Below are positions 21,259-33,095 of a DNA stretch of 64,000 bases, in pieces (the stretch's first letter is position 1; the number at the start of each line of letters is the position of its first letter). The notes below the pieces were generated by a model. That model was given only the letters and a program-made list of their open reading frames with translations, ran no database searches and had not been told where the DNA came from. This DNA is from Drosophila persimilis (Eukaryota > Arthropoda > Insecta > Diptera > Drosophilidae), in NCBI RefSeq assembly GCF_003286085.1, contig NW_020825313.1, forward strand, positions 2,480,001-2,544,000, in the 5' to 3' direction. A program made the position numbers and the translations under genes.

Positions 21259-21812
21259 ACAAATTCAAATGTATAATTTGATAGAATTAAATGTGTTTTA
21301 TCTGCATTTATATATACATACATACATTTATGTATTTGTATATATAAGTATAAACTACTTACATGTACATATATCAATATACAATCATAGAATCGCTACG
21401 TTATAAAAAAAATGGTAATTAGCTATGGTTTGGTTTACTTTAGTCGACAATTCTGGCGAACGTATTTTTTGATTCAGACGCAATAATTATCCGAATGCAA
21501 TTGGAATCGTTTTCTTATACCTTAGGTAAATAATAATATGTGCACTACATGTGCATGTAACAAGTTGCCCGTGGATGACGCGCAACTCTCCAATATTTAT
21601 GATGGCCATCTGAATACGGCCCAAATTAAATTTTTTTCATCGCTAAAAATTTCATTTGCGAATGCGAGGTACCAGAATTTCAGAATTATGTATTCCATAC
21701 AATTTCGCGATTTAAAGGGGCCTAACACAAATCACTTGGTTCAATGTGATATAGTAGGAGTCTGTAAAAAGAAATAGAGGCATGTTAAAGAAGATTATAT
21801 AAAACGAGCAAT
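21259..21812. other. Intergenic DNA between transposons
   Basis: TATG/CATA simple repeats occur at 21300-21400. The 79-codon frame at 21538-21777 (starting MCTTCACNKLPVDD) has mixed composition and no recognised domain. It may be a relic, but I cannot support it as a gene. Confidence 0.35.
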
Positions 21813-22911
21813 AACGAGGGGGAACGTTGTGAGTTGCTGCGGACACCGCAACTCTACAGTTATACCCGATACTAAGTCAGTATGGCTCTCCTCCGGCAGA
21901 CGCCGCTAATAAAAAACGACACGACAAAGAGTGCGTGCGAGAGAGACAGAAAATCAGTCTGTGCGTGACGTCGCGCGCTGCGTAGCCAATGCAAATTGAT
22001 TTGTTCCTGTTGGCTATAAAAATTTTCTGATCTGATCCAGACTCAGCAATCTGATAGATATGGTCATTCTCTATGATTCTGCGTTTTTAGTTTTCTCGAA
22101 TCTGCAGTATTGTGGATGCAACAGATTCTCGTCCTTTGTGGGGGTTAGAAGGGGGTGGGGCGAAATTCTGAGATATACGTTTTATAGTGAGATCTAACAG
22201 AAGTGCGGATACCAAATTTGGTTACTCTAGCCTTAATAGTCTCTGAGATTTGTGGTTGCCCCAGATTTTCGTCCTTTGCGGGGGCGGAAGGAGGTGCGGC
22301 GAAATTTTGACACAAAACGGTCAAGGTCCGATATCACAGAAGTGTGGATACCAAATTTGGTTGCTCTAGCTCTTATGGGTTCTGAGATCCTTGAACTCAT
22401 ATTTTGCAATTGGCAAAACCGACCATGAAACCTGTGTGTTAGAGTGAGACAGAGCGAGAAAGAGTGAAATTGTTTTCGTGATTCTGGCTATAATATTTTC
22501 AGATTTTGCACTCTGTAAGATATAGTCATCTTCTACGATTCTGCGTTTTTAGTTTTCTCATATCGTCGAAATTGTGGATGCCACACATTTTCGTCCTTTG
22601 TGGGGGCGGAAGTGGGCGGGGCGAAGTTTTGAAATATTTTTGTAGCAGTGACATATCACAGAAGTCTGGATCCAAAACATCGTTGCTCTAGCTCTTATAA
22701 TCTTTGAGCACTAGGCGCTGATAGGGACGGACAGACGGACGGACGGACAGACGGACAGACAGACATGGCTCAATCGACTCGGCTATTGATGCTGATCAAG
22801 AATATATATACTTTATGGGGTCGGAAACGATTCCTTCTGGACGTTACACACATCCACTTTTACCACAAATCTAATATACCCCAATACTCATTTTGAGTAT
22901 CGGGTATAAAA
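21813..22911 (+). mobile_element. INE-1/DINE-1-like Helitron, copy 4 (most complete)
   Basis: A 1.1-kb copy with both ends. It begins AACGAGGGGGAACGTTGTGA and GTTGCTGCGGACACCGCAAC, the latter a small hairpin, and ends CTCATTTTGAGTATCGGGTA. Three related internal modules each carry GGGGGCGGAAG-type G-rich boxes (near 22140, 22280 and 22605) and TATCACAGAAGT. A GGAC/AGAC repeat lies at 22727-22765. It serves as the best reference for the other copies. No coding frame. Confidence 0.8.
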
Positions 22912-24459
22912 ATCATATTCATAGTAACATTCATACATATGACCATACATATATGTAGTACATGGGCAACCGTGGAAATATCAACCGAAGCCAAAAATAA
23001 AAGTCAAGAAAAACAGATTTCCATATACTTTTGTGCCTATATTATTTTCCAAATCGACATAAACTCAGATAATTTAACTAATTGGCATAAGATTTCAATA
23101 ACCTTCATCTGAAAACCTATTAAAATAAGCAAAAGATCACTTTTTGTTTTGGTATTTTTCGTTATTTTTAGTCATGTTTTCCTTTACTATTTCCTCCTAT
23201 AAGAAAGAAACCACAGCCACACGAAAAAAGGTTTGGGCGCGGCTGACCAGAGTATCATATCTATCACATCAGGTTTTTTTTTTCAACCTTAAAAAAAATC
23301 AATTCGGTCGAAACATGGTGAAAGCTTTTTTGAAAAATTCATCGGATTCGCTTGAAACTCATGGCCCGAAGGTTTTTGGGGTCGCTGAATTTGAATTTGA
23401 CGTCAGTTTTCTTGTTTCGAGATGAATCGTGTTATTTTCTCTTCAAAAGATATATTTAAAGGAGGAATCTAAATGTTTGCGGCCCGCGGAACTGCCCATA
23501 TGTAATTTAAAAAAAAACAAGTCTAGACAAATAATTATCTACAATTGGCAAAAAATAACATATTTCTTATATGTTTATTAATTTAATTTCACATTCACAT
23601 ACGATACAACAATTCTGATAGAATCTTACGAGGCTATGCGTTATTGGCTTTATACATCTTTAGACATCTCCATCAAAGAGTTATTTTCGAAAACCTTGGG
23701 CACGTAGACTTACAAGCGAAACCTGAAGAAAGAATGACTGAGATTGAAAAAACAAAATACATACATGCCGGTCCGACGCTCGTGACCGAGAGTTCGAAAA
23801 AAAAAACAGTGTATAAGGTAATTTAATTTTCATTCATGTAATCCGATTTGAAACTTCGTAAATAGGAAAATAATAAACTAGTCTCCTCATCTGTAATGAA
23901 AGTCAAGCTCCGTAATACTTAATTTTGACTCTGACAGATACTTTTAAATTACAGAACTGCGAATAATCATTGTTAAATTAAAAAAATTAAACTAAAAATT
24001 AAATTCATTAAATTAACGCAAGACAACGATTTTTAAATAATTGAATAATTGAAGCTTATTGAATTGAACCTAAGATTAATTGTAAAGGTAGTCATTCGAA
24101 TCAATCGCAATGCTGAAATTTGATATTATGTTATAAAGTTTGTTATCCTTATTACTTTTATTGGAAACTAACTACATAAGCTGCGTACTCCTTTCTGTAA
24201 AACAAATAGTTTCGAAATCTAAAAAAATATTCCAGTTTCTTTAACAAAAGAAAACACACTCCTTTTTATGAAGTTTACAAATCAAATAATATAAAAAGTC
24301 TGCTTTCTCTAAGCATAAATATATTTAAAATCTGACTACACCATTGTACTTATTCACCAAATCAAATTGTTAAATTTATTTTTATTTTTGTATATTTTTT
24401 TTACAAAAGAATTACTCTTAAAAACGTCATTCCCATGATTTATGGATTATTTCCATTTT
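22912..24459. other. Intergenic DNA with a small shared motif
   Basis: Roughly 1.5 kb without a supported gene. The stretch 23325-23405 (AAAAATTCATCGGATTCGCT, then CCGAAGGTTTTTGGGGTCGC) is echoed at 24655-24710 within the Helitron remnant, so it is probably a fragment of another dispersed repeat. Frames at 23144-23425 and 23644-23826 show no domain. Confidence 0.4.
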
Positions 24460-24948
24460 TATACCCGATATTCAAAAAGAGTAAAGGGGTCCTTTAGATT
24501 TGTGCGGAAAATGGATGTGCGTAACACCCAGAGGGAAGCATTTCCGACCCCATAAATTATATATATTCTTGATCAGCATCAATAGCCGAGCCGATAGAGC
24601 CATATCTTACAGACTGCCGAATCTGAACTAGATCATTTTAGCGTTGAATCTTATTTCAAAAATTCATCGGATTCGATTGAAACTCGTCACTCGGGGGATT
24701 TAAGGGTCAAAAATGAAGAATTTGATGAAGTTTTTTGAGGTGCTGTGTTATAATAGCCAAACGGAACAAATTAAACTTCAGTGGCTACGTAGCGTGGCCA
24801 CGCCGCTTACTCATTTTCTGTCTCTGTCTCACACACTCTTTGTCGTGCATTATGTGCGTTCTCTGGCGAAGTGGAGCCATACTGACTGAGTATCCGGTAT
24901 AAATGTAGAGTCGCGGCCATAGTAGGGACTCGCAACGTTACCTCTTGT
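24460..24948 (-). mobile_element. Shortened INE-1/DINE-1-like Helitron, copy 5
   Basis: Reverse-sense copy. It opens with ATACCCGATATTCAAAAAGA and TTCCGACCCCATAAATTATA, and closes near GGACTCGCAACGTTACCTC. Only about 490 bp remain, so more than half of the interior is missing. It includes the foreign-looking segment ATTCATCGGATTCGATTGAA at 24657. Confidence 0.65.
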
Positions 24949-25468
24949 TTTTTTTTATACAATGGTTTTTTACAACCACTTTTCAGGCTTGCACAGAAAG
25001 CTTAAAAGAGGAATTGGGAATAGGTTCTTCTAAATCGCGAAATATTCTTTCTGCTGGAAAATAAAAATGGGCTACAGGTTGCAAATTGAAAGTTACAGAG
25101 CACTGAAAATTAAAATTATTTTTCTACGAATAAAATGTGTTTCTGCGGATAAAGACAGCGTTTTTGGATATTTTAAAAAAAGTACAGCTAAGCCCTAACG
25201 TGCTGAGATAACATATTTTCGTCAATCCAAATTTTTGAATAAAAATAATCGATGTTTTTGTTGTATTTATTATAGTAGATAAGGTCTTGCCTGCCACCGC
25301 AATCAAAGAGCGGACAAAATTCCTGAAACATACACGTTTGCCTACTATAGCATACTAATGCACGAATAAACTTAAATGATCATTGTAAAACTTTTTTTTA
25401 AACCTTTATAAGGAATAATTCAAGATATTTAATAGCTGTTCAAAGTTTGACCATTTTTATTTTCAAAG
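24949..25468. other. Intergenic DNA, nothing recognised
   Basis: About 500 bases, AT-rich. The minus-strand 60-codon frame 25124-25306 has no recognisable feature. Confidence 0.4.
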
Positions 25469-25700
25469 TTGAAATTTTATCAGGAATGCCTCGCACGCGA
25501 AGTCCCGTTACCTTTAATTTAATTTAAGTTTCTCCCTTAAAAAAGGAAAATATGTAGTCTCGAATTACTTTTTGAAAAAAATGCATTTAACTTTGAATTT
25601 TTTAGCACGTTTATCCCGTTTCAAAGACGGGAGGGAGAAACTTAAATTAAATTAAAGGTAACGGGACTTCGCGTGCAAGGTATTCCTGATAAAATTTCAA
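25469..25700. repeat. Hairpin (fold-back) MITE-like element
   Basis: The left arm 25469-25536 and right arm 25633-25700 are 68-base near-perfect inverted repeats. They share CGCGAAGTCCCGTTACCTTT and TTATCAGGAAT. The loop is 96 bases. Only a base or two differ by eye. As RNA this would be a strong stem-loop. There is no coding capacity and no clear target duplication. The simplest reading is a fold-back MITE; a hairpin RNA source is a less likely alternative. Confidence 0.75.
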
Positions 25701-26120
25701 CTTAAAAAAGTACACATTAAACATACATATGTATGTATGTACATATGTACTATGTTCTATTTTAATCTAATTTTGATTCCGTTGGGTAAAAATTACTGTA
25801 AAAGCGTTAAAAACGTGTGGATTTCAAAATAATTTGTTTCTAAGTATATGAATATGATGTAAACAAAAATTAGTATAAACTTTGGTTTAAAATTGTTAAA
25901 GCGACAAAAAAAATTAAAGAAATCGGATAACATTTGGATTCTCATGCTGGAGAACTCAAACATGCATGAAATTTCAGACTTATGAAACTTCCAACTTATG
26001 AAAGCACGTTGGTCCATATAAAACATTTGTTGAAATCCAACCTTTAAAAGAACACGTAAATTTAATTGTATAGGAGAGACTGTTCTGTACCAAAAATGTT
26101 CTGCCAATTAGGAACAAATT
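25701..26120. other. Intergenic DNA, nothing recognised
   Basis: It contains a TATG simple repeat (25725-25750) and a minus-strand chance frame (25793-26107) without motifs. Confidence 0.4.
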
Positions 26121-26245
26121 GTACATTTTTTCTTGGACGTTGACATGCAATGACTGCATCTTTCAAGAGGCGATGCAGTTACTGCACCGTCAAGTGGCCC
26201 GTGTGAATCCAGCAGAAGGCTGTTACGCGCGGATCACAGGCAAAA
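26121..26245 (-). mobile_element. CR1-like LINE 3' end only
   Basis: A run of T (26127-26132) followed by CTTGGACGTTGACATGCAAT and GGCGATGCAGTTACTGCACC. Read on the minus strand this is the last 120 bases of a LINE with a poly-A tail. The same 3' end is found at 26917 (attached to ORF2 sequence) and at 31199, which is how it is identified. An extremely 5'-truncated insertion. Confidence 0.65.
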
Positions 26246-26916
26246 CGCATTACACATTACATTACAGTTTTAAATTAAAAGTCATAACGTACATAATGCC
26301 AGAATCTAGCGAAATATTTGAAAAGGTTATTACTTAAAGGCATACTTTCGGATAACCGAAAGATTCCGAAGTTTAGTTGTATTTTCGACCTCCTATAAAT
26401 TGTACTAAGGTTGTTTAAGAAAAAATAAACACGATCAAACGGTAGAACACAAACCAAACAATTGTTTTAAATATTTAAGAAATACCCATTGCACATTTTG
26501 TGAATAATCGATTGCTCCACACATTTCCCCCTGAATCTTAAATTCATCTTTTAGTTTCATTAGTTTAAGTTCGTTCGGAACTAAACTTCTTGTCCCAAAT
26601 ATTTTCATGTTATATGTTTAGTAATCGTATGGTCATCACAGGAACTCTTTATTTTGGTAATGCGTAAGGTTGAACCATGACTCTCCAATGAAATCTACTT
26701 AATTTAAAATGCTTACGTCCGCCATATTGGATCCGCCATTTTGCATTTTTAAAATCTGACTTTAGTTTCGCAATTTTGTTTTTTAAATATACTGAATATT
26801 TATTTTGTATGTTCTGTTTTTATTTTTTTTCTGCTGGATTGGATGCCAGATTGTATTTTATGGACGTTACAGAATTGCAATACTCAACGTTGCCTGGGAA
26901 ATAAGTGGCGAATATT
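26246..26916. other. Intergenic DNA, nothing recognised
   Basis: About 670 bases with no supported feature. CCGCCATATTGGATCCGCCA at 26720 is a local near-repeat. Confidence 0.4.
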
Positions 26917-28803
26917 TGTTGGACGTTGACATAAAAGGACTGCATCTGACAAGAGGCGATGCAATTACTGCAACGTTAAGTGGCCCGTGTGACCCCAGCA
27001 GAAGGCAGTTTCGTGCAGATCCCAGGCAAAACGCAGCCCTCCTCCAGCGCAACCGACCGAGGGACGCTGCCACATGATGTGCGGCGCGGTGATGTGAGGT
27101 TTACTATTAGCAGTATGATGGGAGTCTCACACCCGCATCCCAGTTAAGGCCCTGCATAACAAAGAGTAAAAAGTTTTTCTGTACTGATTCTATACGATCC
27201 TGGTGTACTTTGTACTGAGGGTTCCATACACAGGAGCCGTATTCTAAAATCGGACGAACTAGCGAAGTATAGAGAGTCTTTATTTACCATGGTGGAAATG
27301 TGTTCAGACAACCTTAGCTTGGCGTCTAATACAACAAGATCATCTAACAGGGTAATTCTCTCAAGAGAACCACCACATAGGGTATATGGAGCCAACGTGG
27401 GGCTAGAACGATGAAATGTCATAACTTTGCATTTCGAGGCATTAAGGTGTTAACAAGCTTGCACAATACCATGACTGAAAGTTATTGAGATCGGATTGCA
27501 AGCGAGAATGAAATGAAATGACCTCATACTGGACACAGAGTTTAACATCACCTGCATACATAAGTACTCGAGAGTATGTTAGTACCGAAGGCAAGTCATT
27601 AATAAAGAGTGTGAAGAGTAAGGGGCCTAGATGGCCGCCCTGTGGTACTCCCGAAGAAACCTTTACTGGTAAAGAGAGGGAGTTTTTTAAGAGGACTCTT
27701 TGAGACCTGGAACAAAGATACAACAAAGATGGAAACCCTAAAAGGTCAAGATTATGCACTAAAAGGGAATGGTTTACAGAGTCGAATGCTTTACTGAAGT
27801 CGGTGTAAATAACATCCGTCTGTAAGTTACCTTGAAAGCCTTTAATAATGGAAGAGGTAAGGTCTAACAAGTTCGTGGTGGTTGATAGCCGCCTTATAAA
27901 TCCATGCTGACTTGGAGAGATAAGTGACTTGGAGAGATGTTGCAAGTGCGGAGTTAAAACCTTCTACAACATTTTGGGAATAGCTGATAACTTTGCTATA
28001 CCTCTATAATTTTTTGCGTCAGACTTGCTACCATTTTTATGGAGAGCAATTATAAACGATTCCTTCCAGATGCGGGGGAAGCAAGAAGAATCGATGGACA
28101 GGGTGAATAGTTTAAGCAAGGGTCCACACAGAGCATCGGCGCAGTACCTGAGTACCCAACCTGGAACCCCGTCTGGACCTGGGGAAAACACCGGCTTAAC
28201 TAGTCGAAGATCATGAAGTAAAGAACATTCATTTAACAAGGGACTGAAAATGCCGTTCGACCTCGGTAAATCGTATGGGTACGGATGACCAGAGTAGCTT
28301 TCCTCAGAATAGGTGGTTTGGAAAAATTGGGCAAAAAGATCGGCAATTACCTGATCATTATTTGCCGACGTATTACAAAATGATAGCGAGGATGGGTGTG
28401 CGGACATTGTACGCTTACTGTTTACGAAGCAGTAAAACTGTTTAGGGTCCTGAGAAAAACATATCCTGCATCGAGATAGGTAGTTCTTATGGCATTGTGC
28501 ATTAAGAACTGAAAAGTTTGACCGAGCTATTATATATATTTTTATATATTATATATTATAATATATAGCGAGATTGAGGTAGTCAGGTCGAGAGGAACGG
28601 TCCTTTCTAGACGTTGTGTACTGGTGTGGCAGGTGCCAATACCGTGGAACTAAGATTGTCCGGCTTTAACCAGGTTTCGGTAAACACAATAATGTGGGAA
28701 GCAAATTTATCACTATCCCCAAAGGGTGGAAGCAGGACGTTAAGTGATGGTGATGGCACATTGGGATCATTTGTAAGAGTTATGGCGGGCCTATTCTTCT
28801 GAT
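26917..28803 (-). mobile_element. CR1-like LINE, 3' UTR to endonuclease remnants
   Basis: On the minus strand, from 28803 leftward, the parts seen are an endonuclease scrap (VFTETWLKPDN, about 28660-28690), then reverse transcriptase sequence. The latter includes FVNSKRTMSAHPSS, FSPGPDGVPGWVLRYCADAL, TDVIYTDFSKAFDSVNHSLL and SGVPQGGHLGPLLFTLFIND. It continues with the post-RT region (LYFASSSDFRIRLLCMEPSV, near 27230) and the GC-rich 3' UTR (26917-27110). The fingers and palm are recognisable, but the catalytic YADD is read as YAGD in 27442-27945. Frame changes occur between 27422 and 27442 and near 27950. A TATA-rich insertion lies at 28525-28570. A dead copy. Confidence 0.75.
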
Positions 28804-28948
28804 GATTAAGTTCAGGTTCTCTTCGCTTAGCCGGTGGATGTACGGTAGGCTGAGCATCATGTCGTGTCTGCTGATATTTAGAGGGGCGGACGCCGCTACG
28901 GCGGGGGCTTGCGTACCTGGTACAGCCTTAAGAGCTGTCCCCAGGAAG

Positions 28949-31000
28949 TCAAGGCTTCTTACCCTTCTGTGGTGCAAGTTTGTTTCCTAGCCTGCGGTTG
29001 CTTCTTACTAGGACTTCTTCGCCTACTTCGAAGACCCTGTTCTGTCGGTTTTTATTTATTCTTGCATTTTGCTCGACCTGGGCTTCTGCTATCTTTTTTA
29101 TAATGCCCTGGATGCATTCCGGTGAAGCAGTGGTTACGACATCCTTGGGCCTTTGCTCAATTACCGAATGAATGGAGCTGTTATGAGCTGCAGTGAATTG
29201 CATTTACTACGCCTGGATTGATGACAGACTTGACTGTCTCCACTAAGGTTTCTTTGTCGGTGAAGTTTATCAAGTGGCGAGTTTTTTCGCCGAATAGGAT
29301 AAAGTTCTTTTTAGCGGATAAGTCAAGGACAACTCACTGCGGATCGTGGCCGCATCGGACTCCGGCTCCTCGTGGTTCTTTTGTGGGGCGTTAACGTTTT
29401 GGCGCGATAGATCATCAGCCACGTGGTTTTCTTTGCCTGGTTTGTAAAAGAGCTTGGCCCCTGTTTTGTCTATTCGGGCTTGCCAGCGTTTGATTTAAGC
29501 ATTTGGGTTGCTCTCGGATACTGAGAACGTGAGCGGCTGATGGTCGGTAAATATGTTAATATTTTTCGCACCGTAGAGGAAATGCCGCAGTTTGGCTAAG
29601 GCCCAGACGATAGCTAGCTGTTCTCGCTCGTTAGTAGCGTAATTTGCTTCTCTATCTTTCAACGATCGAGATATCATTGTTTATGGGCGGCCGTTCTGGG
29701 ACAGAACGGCTCCGATGCCATAAGCCGAAGCGTCTGTGATCAGATCGAATGGCTTTTGGTAGTCAGGGTACATGAGGGTAAAGTCCTCCGAGGCTAGAAT
29801 GTTTCTTAACTCATTAAACTGTACCTGGACCTTTTTTTGATCTGTACTTGCTGACGGATCCGTTTTCTCCTTTTAGATTGTCCGAGATTGGTTTCGCGAT
29901 TGCTGCGAAATCCTTAATAAAACAATGGTAATAGCTGGCTAGACCCATGAACGATCTGACGCTAAGTACCGTTTTAGGCTCAACGTAGTGCTGAATGGCT
30001 TTTACCTTTTCAGGGTCCGTTTTTGCGCTGTGTTTAGTTACGATAAAGCCGAGGTACTCGACGATCTCTTTAAAAAATTGTGACTTTTCGCGGGCCACCT
30101 TCATGTTTGCACTATGAAGGTCTTTTAATACCCAACTAACGTGTTTGACGTGTTCCGCCTCGTTTTCGGAGACGATGACATCGTCAACGTACGTAGCACG
30201 ACTTACCGATTTGTTTCCGTAGAACATCATCGATCGTGCGCTGGAAAATACCTCCGGCATTTTTTAAACCGAAGGGGAGTCGACAAAATTCGTACTTCCC
30301 CCCGTTAACTGACAATACCGTTTTCTCCCGATCAGATCGAGTATCATGTGTCATGGTGATGCTCGGCATGGGGTATGTGTCGGAGATGGTTTTTAGATTC
30401 AATTTCCTGAACTCGATTACTAGGCGTTTCTTCCTATTGCCCTTCTCATCCGTCCCCTTTTTGTCCACTACCCATACCGGATTGTTTTATGGGGATCTGG
30501 ACTTCCTGATGATGCCATTTCGTAGGAGATCTTTGACCTTTGAAGTTACGAAATCTTCGACACCTTTGGGATATGGATACAGCTTTGAGTAGACCGCGTT
30601 TTCGTCGGTCGTACGGATTGTAGCCACTACGGCTATATTATAAGGCAGCGACTCGTTAGAGTCTGCGAAAACTTTTTGGTAGCGGTCAAGCATTTTTAGG
30701 AAATTATCTTTCACTGTAGGTGGTGTTTGTTTATCTTTGTTTTTGGTGTGGTTGACGTTAGTACCCTTGAGGTACGGCAGCGCCTCCAAAACTGCACCCA
30801 TTTTTATTGTGCCTTCATCAAGGCATTATACCGCCCCTACTTGTTTTAGTAGGTCAAGTCCTATGATCCCATCGAATGTAGTCATGGAATCTAATAGGAA
30901 GAAGGTGTCGTGTCCAAACATGGGTATCTTGCATTTCTGCGTGATGTTGTTTGAGCCATGGACAGGGGTAACGTTTTTTAGCCGTTTGTTTGGTCTGATA
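28949..31000 (-). pseudogene. Gypsy-type pol parts
   Basis: Remnants in pol order: protease to reverse transcriptase (FCRLPFGLKNAGGIFQRTID near 30250), RT tail and RNase H (NYATNEREQLAIVWALAKL and FTDHQPLTFSV near 29530-29640), and the C-terminus of integrase (RQNRVFEVGEEVLVRSNRRL near 29000). These phrases match gypsy (mdg4) pol from memory. Broken fossil with several interruptions; most of integrase is not seen. Confidence 0.75.
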
Positions 31001-31198
31001 TAATTTTTGGCCGAACCCGTGTCGATTAGAAAAGATATGTCAATCCCTGCTGTTCTGCGCCGAATGAACGGTAGCAGGGACCTTCCCCTAACAAATTTGC
31101 TTTATCGCTATTATGGTCAGAGTCGTTTCTATCGTCTATTTCGGCTGCCGCTTCCTATGCTACTTGTGCGTAGGTCGCCTCTTGTCCAGCGACTGCCT

Positions 31199-31650
31199 TT
31201 TTTTTTTTTACTTGGACGTTGACATGCAATGACTGCATCTTTCAAGAGGCGATGCAGTTACTGCACCGTCAAGTGGCCCGTGTGAAACCAGCAGAAGGCT
31301 GTTACGCGCGGATCCCAGGCAAAACGCAGCCCTCCTCCTGCCCAACCGACCGAGGGGCGCTGCAGCATGACGTGCGTTGCGTAGCCGAACCGAACGCGAA
31401 TGTGCAAGAAAGATAGCTATTAGACTAACATTCGAAGAAAATTAGCACTAAACTTACTGAGAAACTAAGCATGCAATCAAAATACAAATACCACTACAAT
31501 TACTAATTAATAGAAAGGTGTGTAAGGATTAGTAATTTAATAAGAGGAAGAGAATTAGTGTTGGATATAATATGGTAGAGGGAATTATAATCCGAGCATA
31601 AGACCCTAAACGGTTCATGCAAGGAATAATTCGATCTACACGAGGTTTAT
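31199..31650 (-). mobile_element. CR1-like LINE 3' end inside the gypsy fossil
   Basis: A run of 13 T (31199-31211) is followed by CTTGGACGTTGACATGCAAT, the 3' end shared with 26121 and 26917. The segment 31560-31645 still encodes the ORF2 end (near GGTTCATGCAAGGAATAATT, cf. GGTTCATGATCAGCATAATT at 7808). So it is a 5'-truncated LINE of about 450 bp with a poly-A tail, inserted near the gag/pol border of the fossil. Confidence 0.7.
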
Positions 31651-32787
31651 CTTTTGCCGCCTTTGGCCAGTTGCACGATCGGAACCGGCAGGGATTTTGC
31701 TACCTTGGCCTTGACCCTGATTTTGAAATTTCTGCCAGTTCGTTGGTTGCCTGAATTTCGAGGACGAGGGGTCTCGTCCATCGGCTCTGGGGCTTTTTCG
31801 CCACCGGCCTGAGCTCTATCGGCGTTATAGTTGCCGTTTTGTTTTTTAAAATGGGGATTTTTACCCTGGTGGTTCTGGTTGGACTGATTCATGCCTTGGA
31901 ATTGCTGATTCTGACAGTCTTGTTGCCGTTGTTCAGAGCGTCCCTATTCTTCCCCACCCCTAGAATAGCTTGTTGCGAAAGCGTATCTTTCGTGGTTTGC
32001 TTCCACCTCATGTGCCAATGCGAGGGCTGTTGGCAAATTTGGGGGGTGAGCGGAGAGCAGTACGTCCGTCAAGCTACGCTACACGGAGTGCGTCGGCTCT
32101 GAATTTTTCGCACATGCCCTTTGCCAAGCTAATGTCGTAGGTCATGTGGGCCTTGTTGGTTAACAAGGTAAGTTTCTTTTCTACCTCATCATAGTACTGC
32201 AGAATCGACATTCCGCCTTGCCTCAGCGTGCCCATTTCTTGTTCGATGACATGTATGGGTCCCTTATCGCTGTATGTGAAATCTAGCCTTGCGATGACGG
32301 CCTTGAAGTTCAACGGTGTGTTGACTGATGCCAATATCGCATCTGCTGGGCCTCTAATCTTACTCCGGACTATGAGTATGGCCTGGTTATGACGGGAGCC
32401 TCCGTCATACCTTTTAAAAATGTTGTATGCGGCATGGGCCGCCTGTCTCCATGCTAAGTATGTTTCCTGAGTTCCGTAGAACTCAGGGACGCACTTCACT
32501 GCGTCGAGAGGCTCATCGCAAAGGTCCCCGTCGGTTATTTCTACATCCCTATAGACTTTCACCTCGGGTACCGCGAGAGGTGAGTTTTGTATTTTAGAGT
32601 TTACTAATGCTATTTGTTGCTGAAACTCCTGTTTGAGGGCGTCCTCCCTCCTAGTGTTCTCTTGCGCCTGCTCTGTGAGTGCTCTTTGCACGGCCATGTC
32701 AATTATAGTTCTGAGATGTTCAGCGTCCATGTTTGGCTTGGCTGCACGCAGCGGGTTGGTTAACTCGGTCAGGTACTTGTAGGTCAA
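31647..32787 (-). pseudogene. Gypsy-type gag part
   Basis: The gag part begins MTYKYLTELTNPLRAAKPNM and includes VPEFYGTQETYLAWRQAAHA, ADAILASVNTPLNFKAVIAR and MSILQYYDEVEKKLTLLTNK, typical of gypsy-group gag. Toward its end it becomes Asn/Gln/Lys-rich (MNQSNQNHQGKNPHFKKQNG), as in gypsy-type gag that lacks zinc knuckles. Part of the broken fossil. Confidence 0.75.
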
Positions 32788-33095
32788 TGAACCCCTCTAG
32801 CAAACTTGCTAACGTTCTGGCACCAAGTTCGGTTCGTTTCTGTTTTTTGTTTAGTCTATTTCTGTCCATTCAACTTTAGGTAGATTTATTGTGAGACTAC
32901 GGCATGAATGGTCACCGAAATGAAAATTCTCTAACTCACTCACTTTAGTTTTATTTGTACTTTATTTTAAATTGCCTTTTTCTTAACACTATCGAAATTC
33001 TCACTTTTCAAATCACTTACTACATGCTTTCTAACTTAGGTATATCCAGCGCAGCAGTCGTGTTAATATTTTGGCAAGTAATTAACCCTCGCCGT

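Noticed and set aside
21538-21777. 79-codon frame starting MCTTCACNKLPVDD
   Set aside because: Composition is plausible but no domain, promoter or repeat match supports it.
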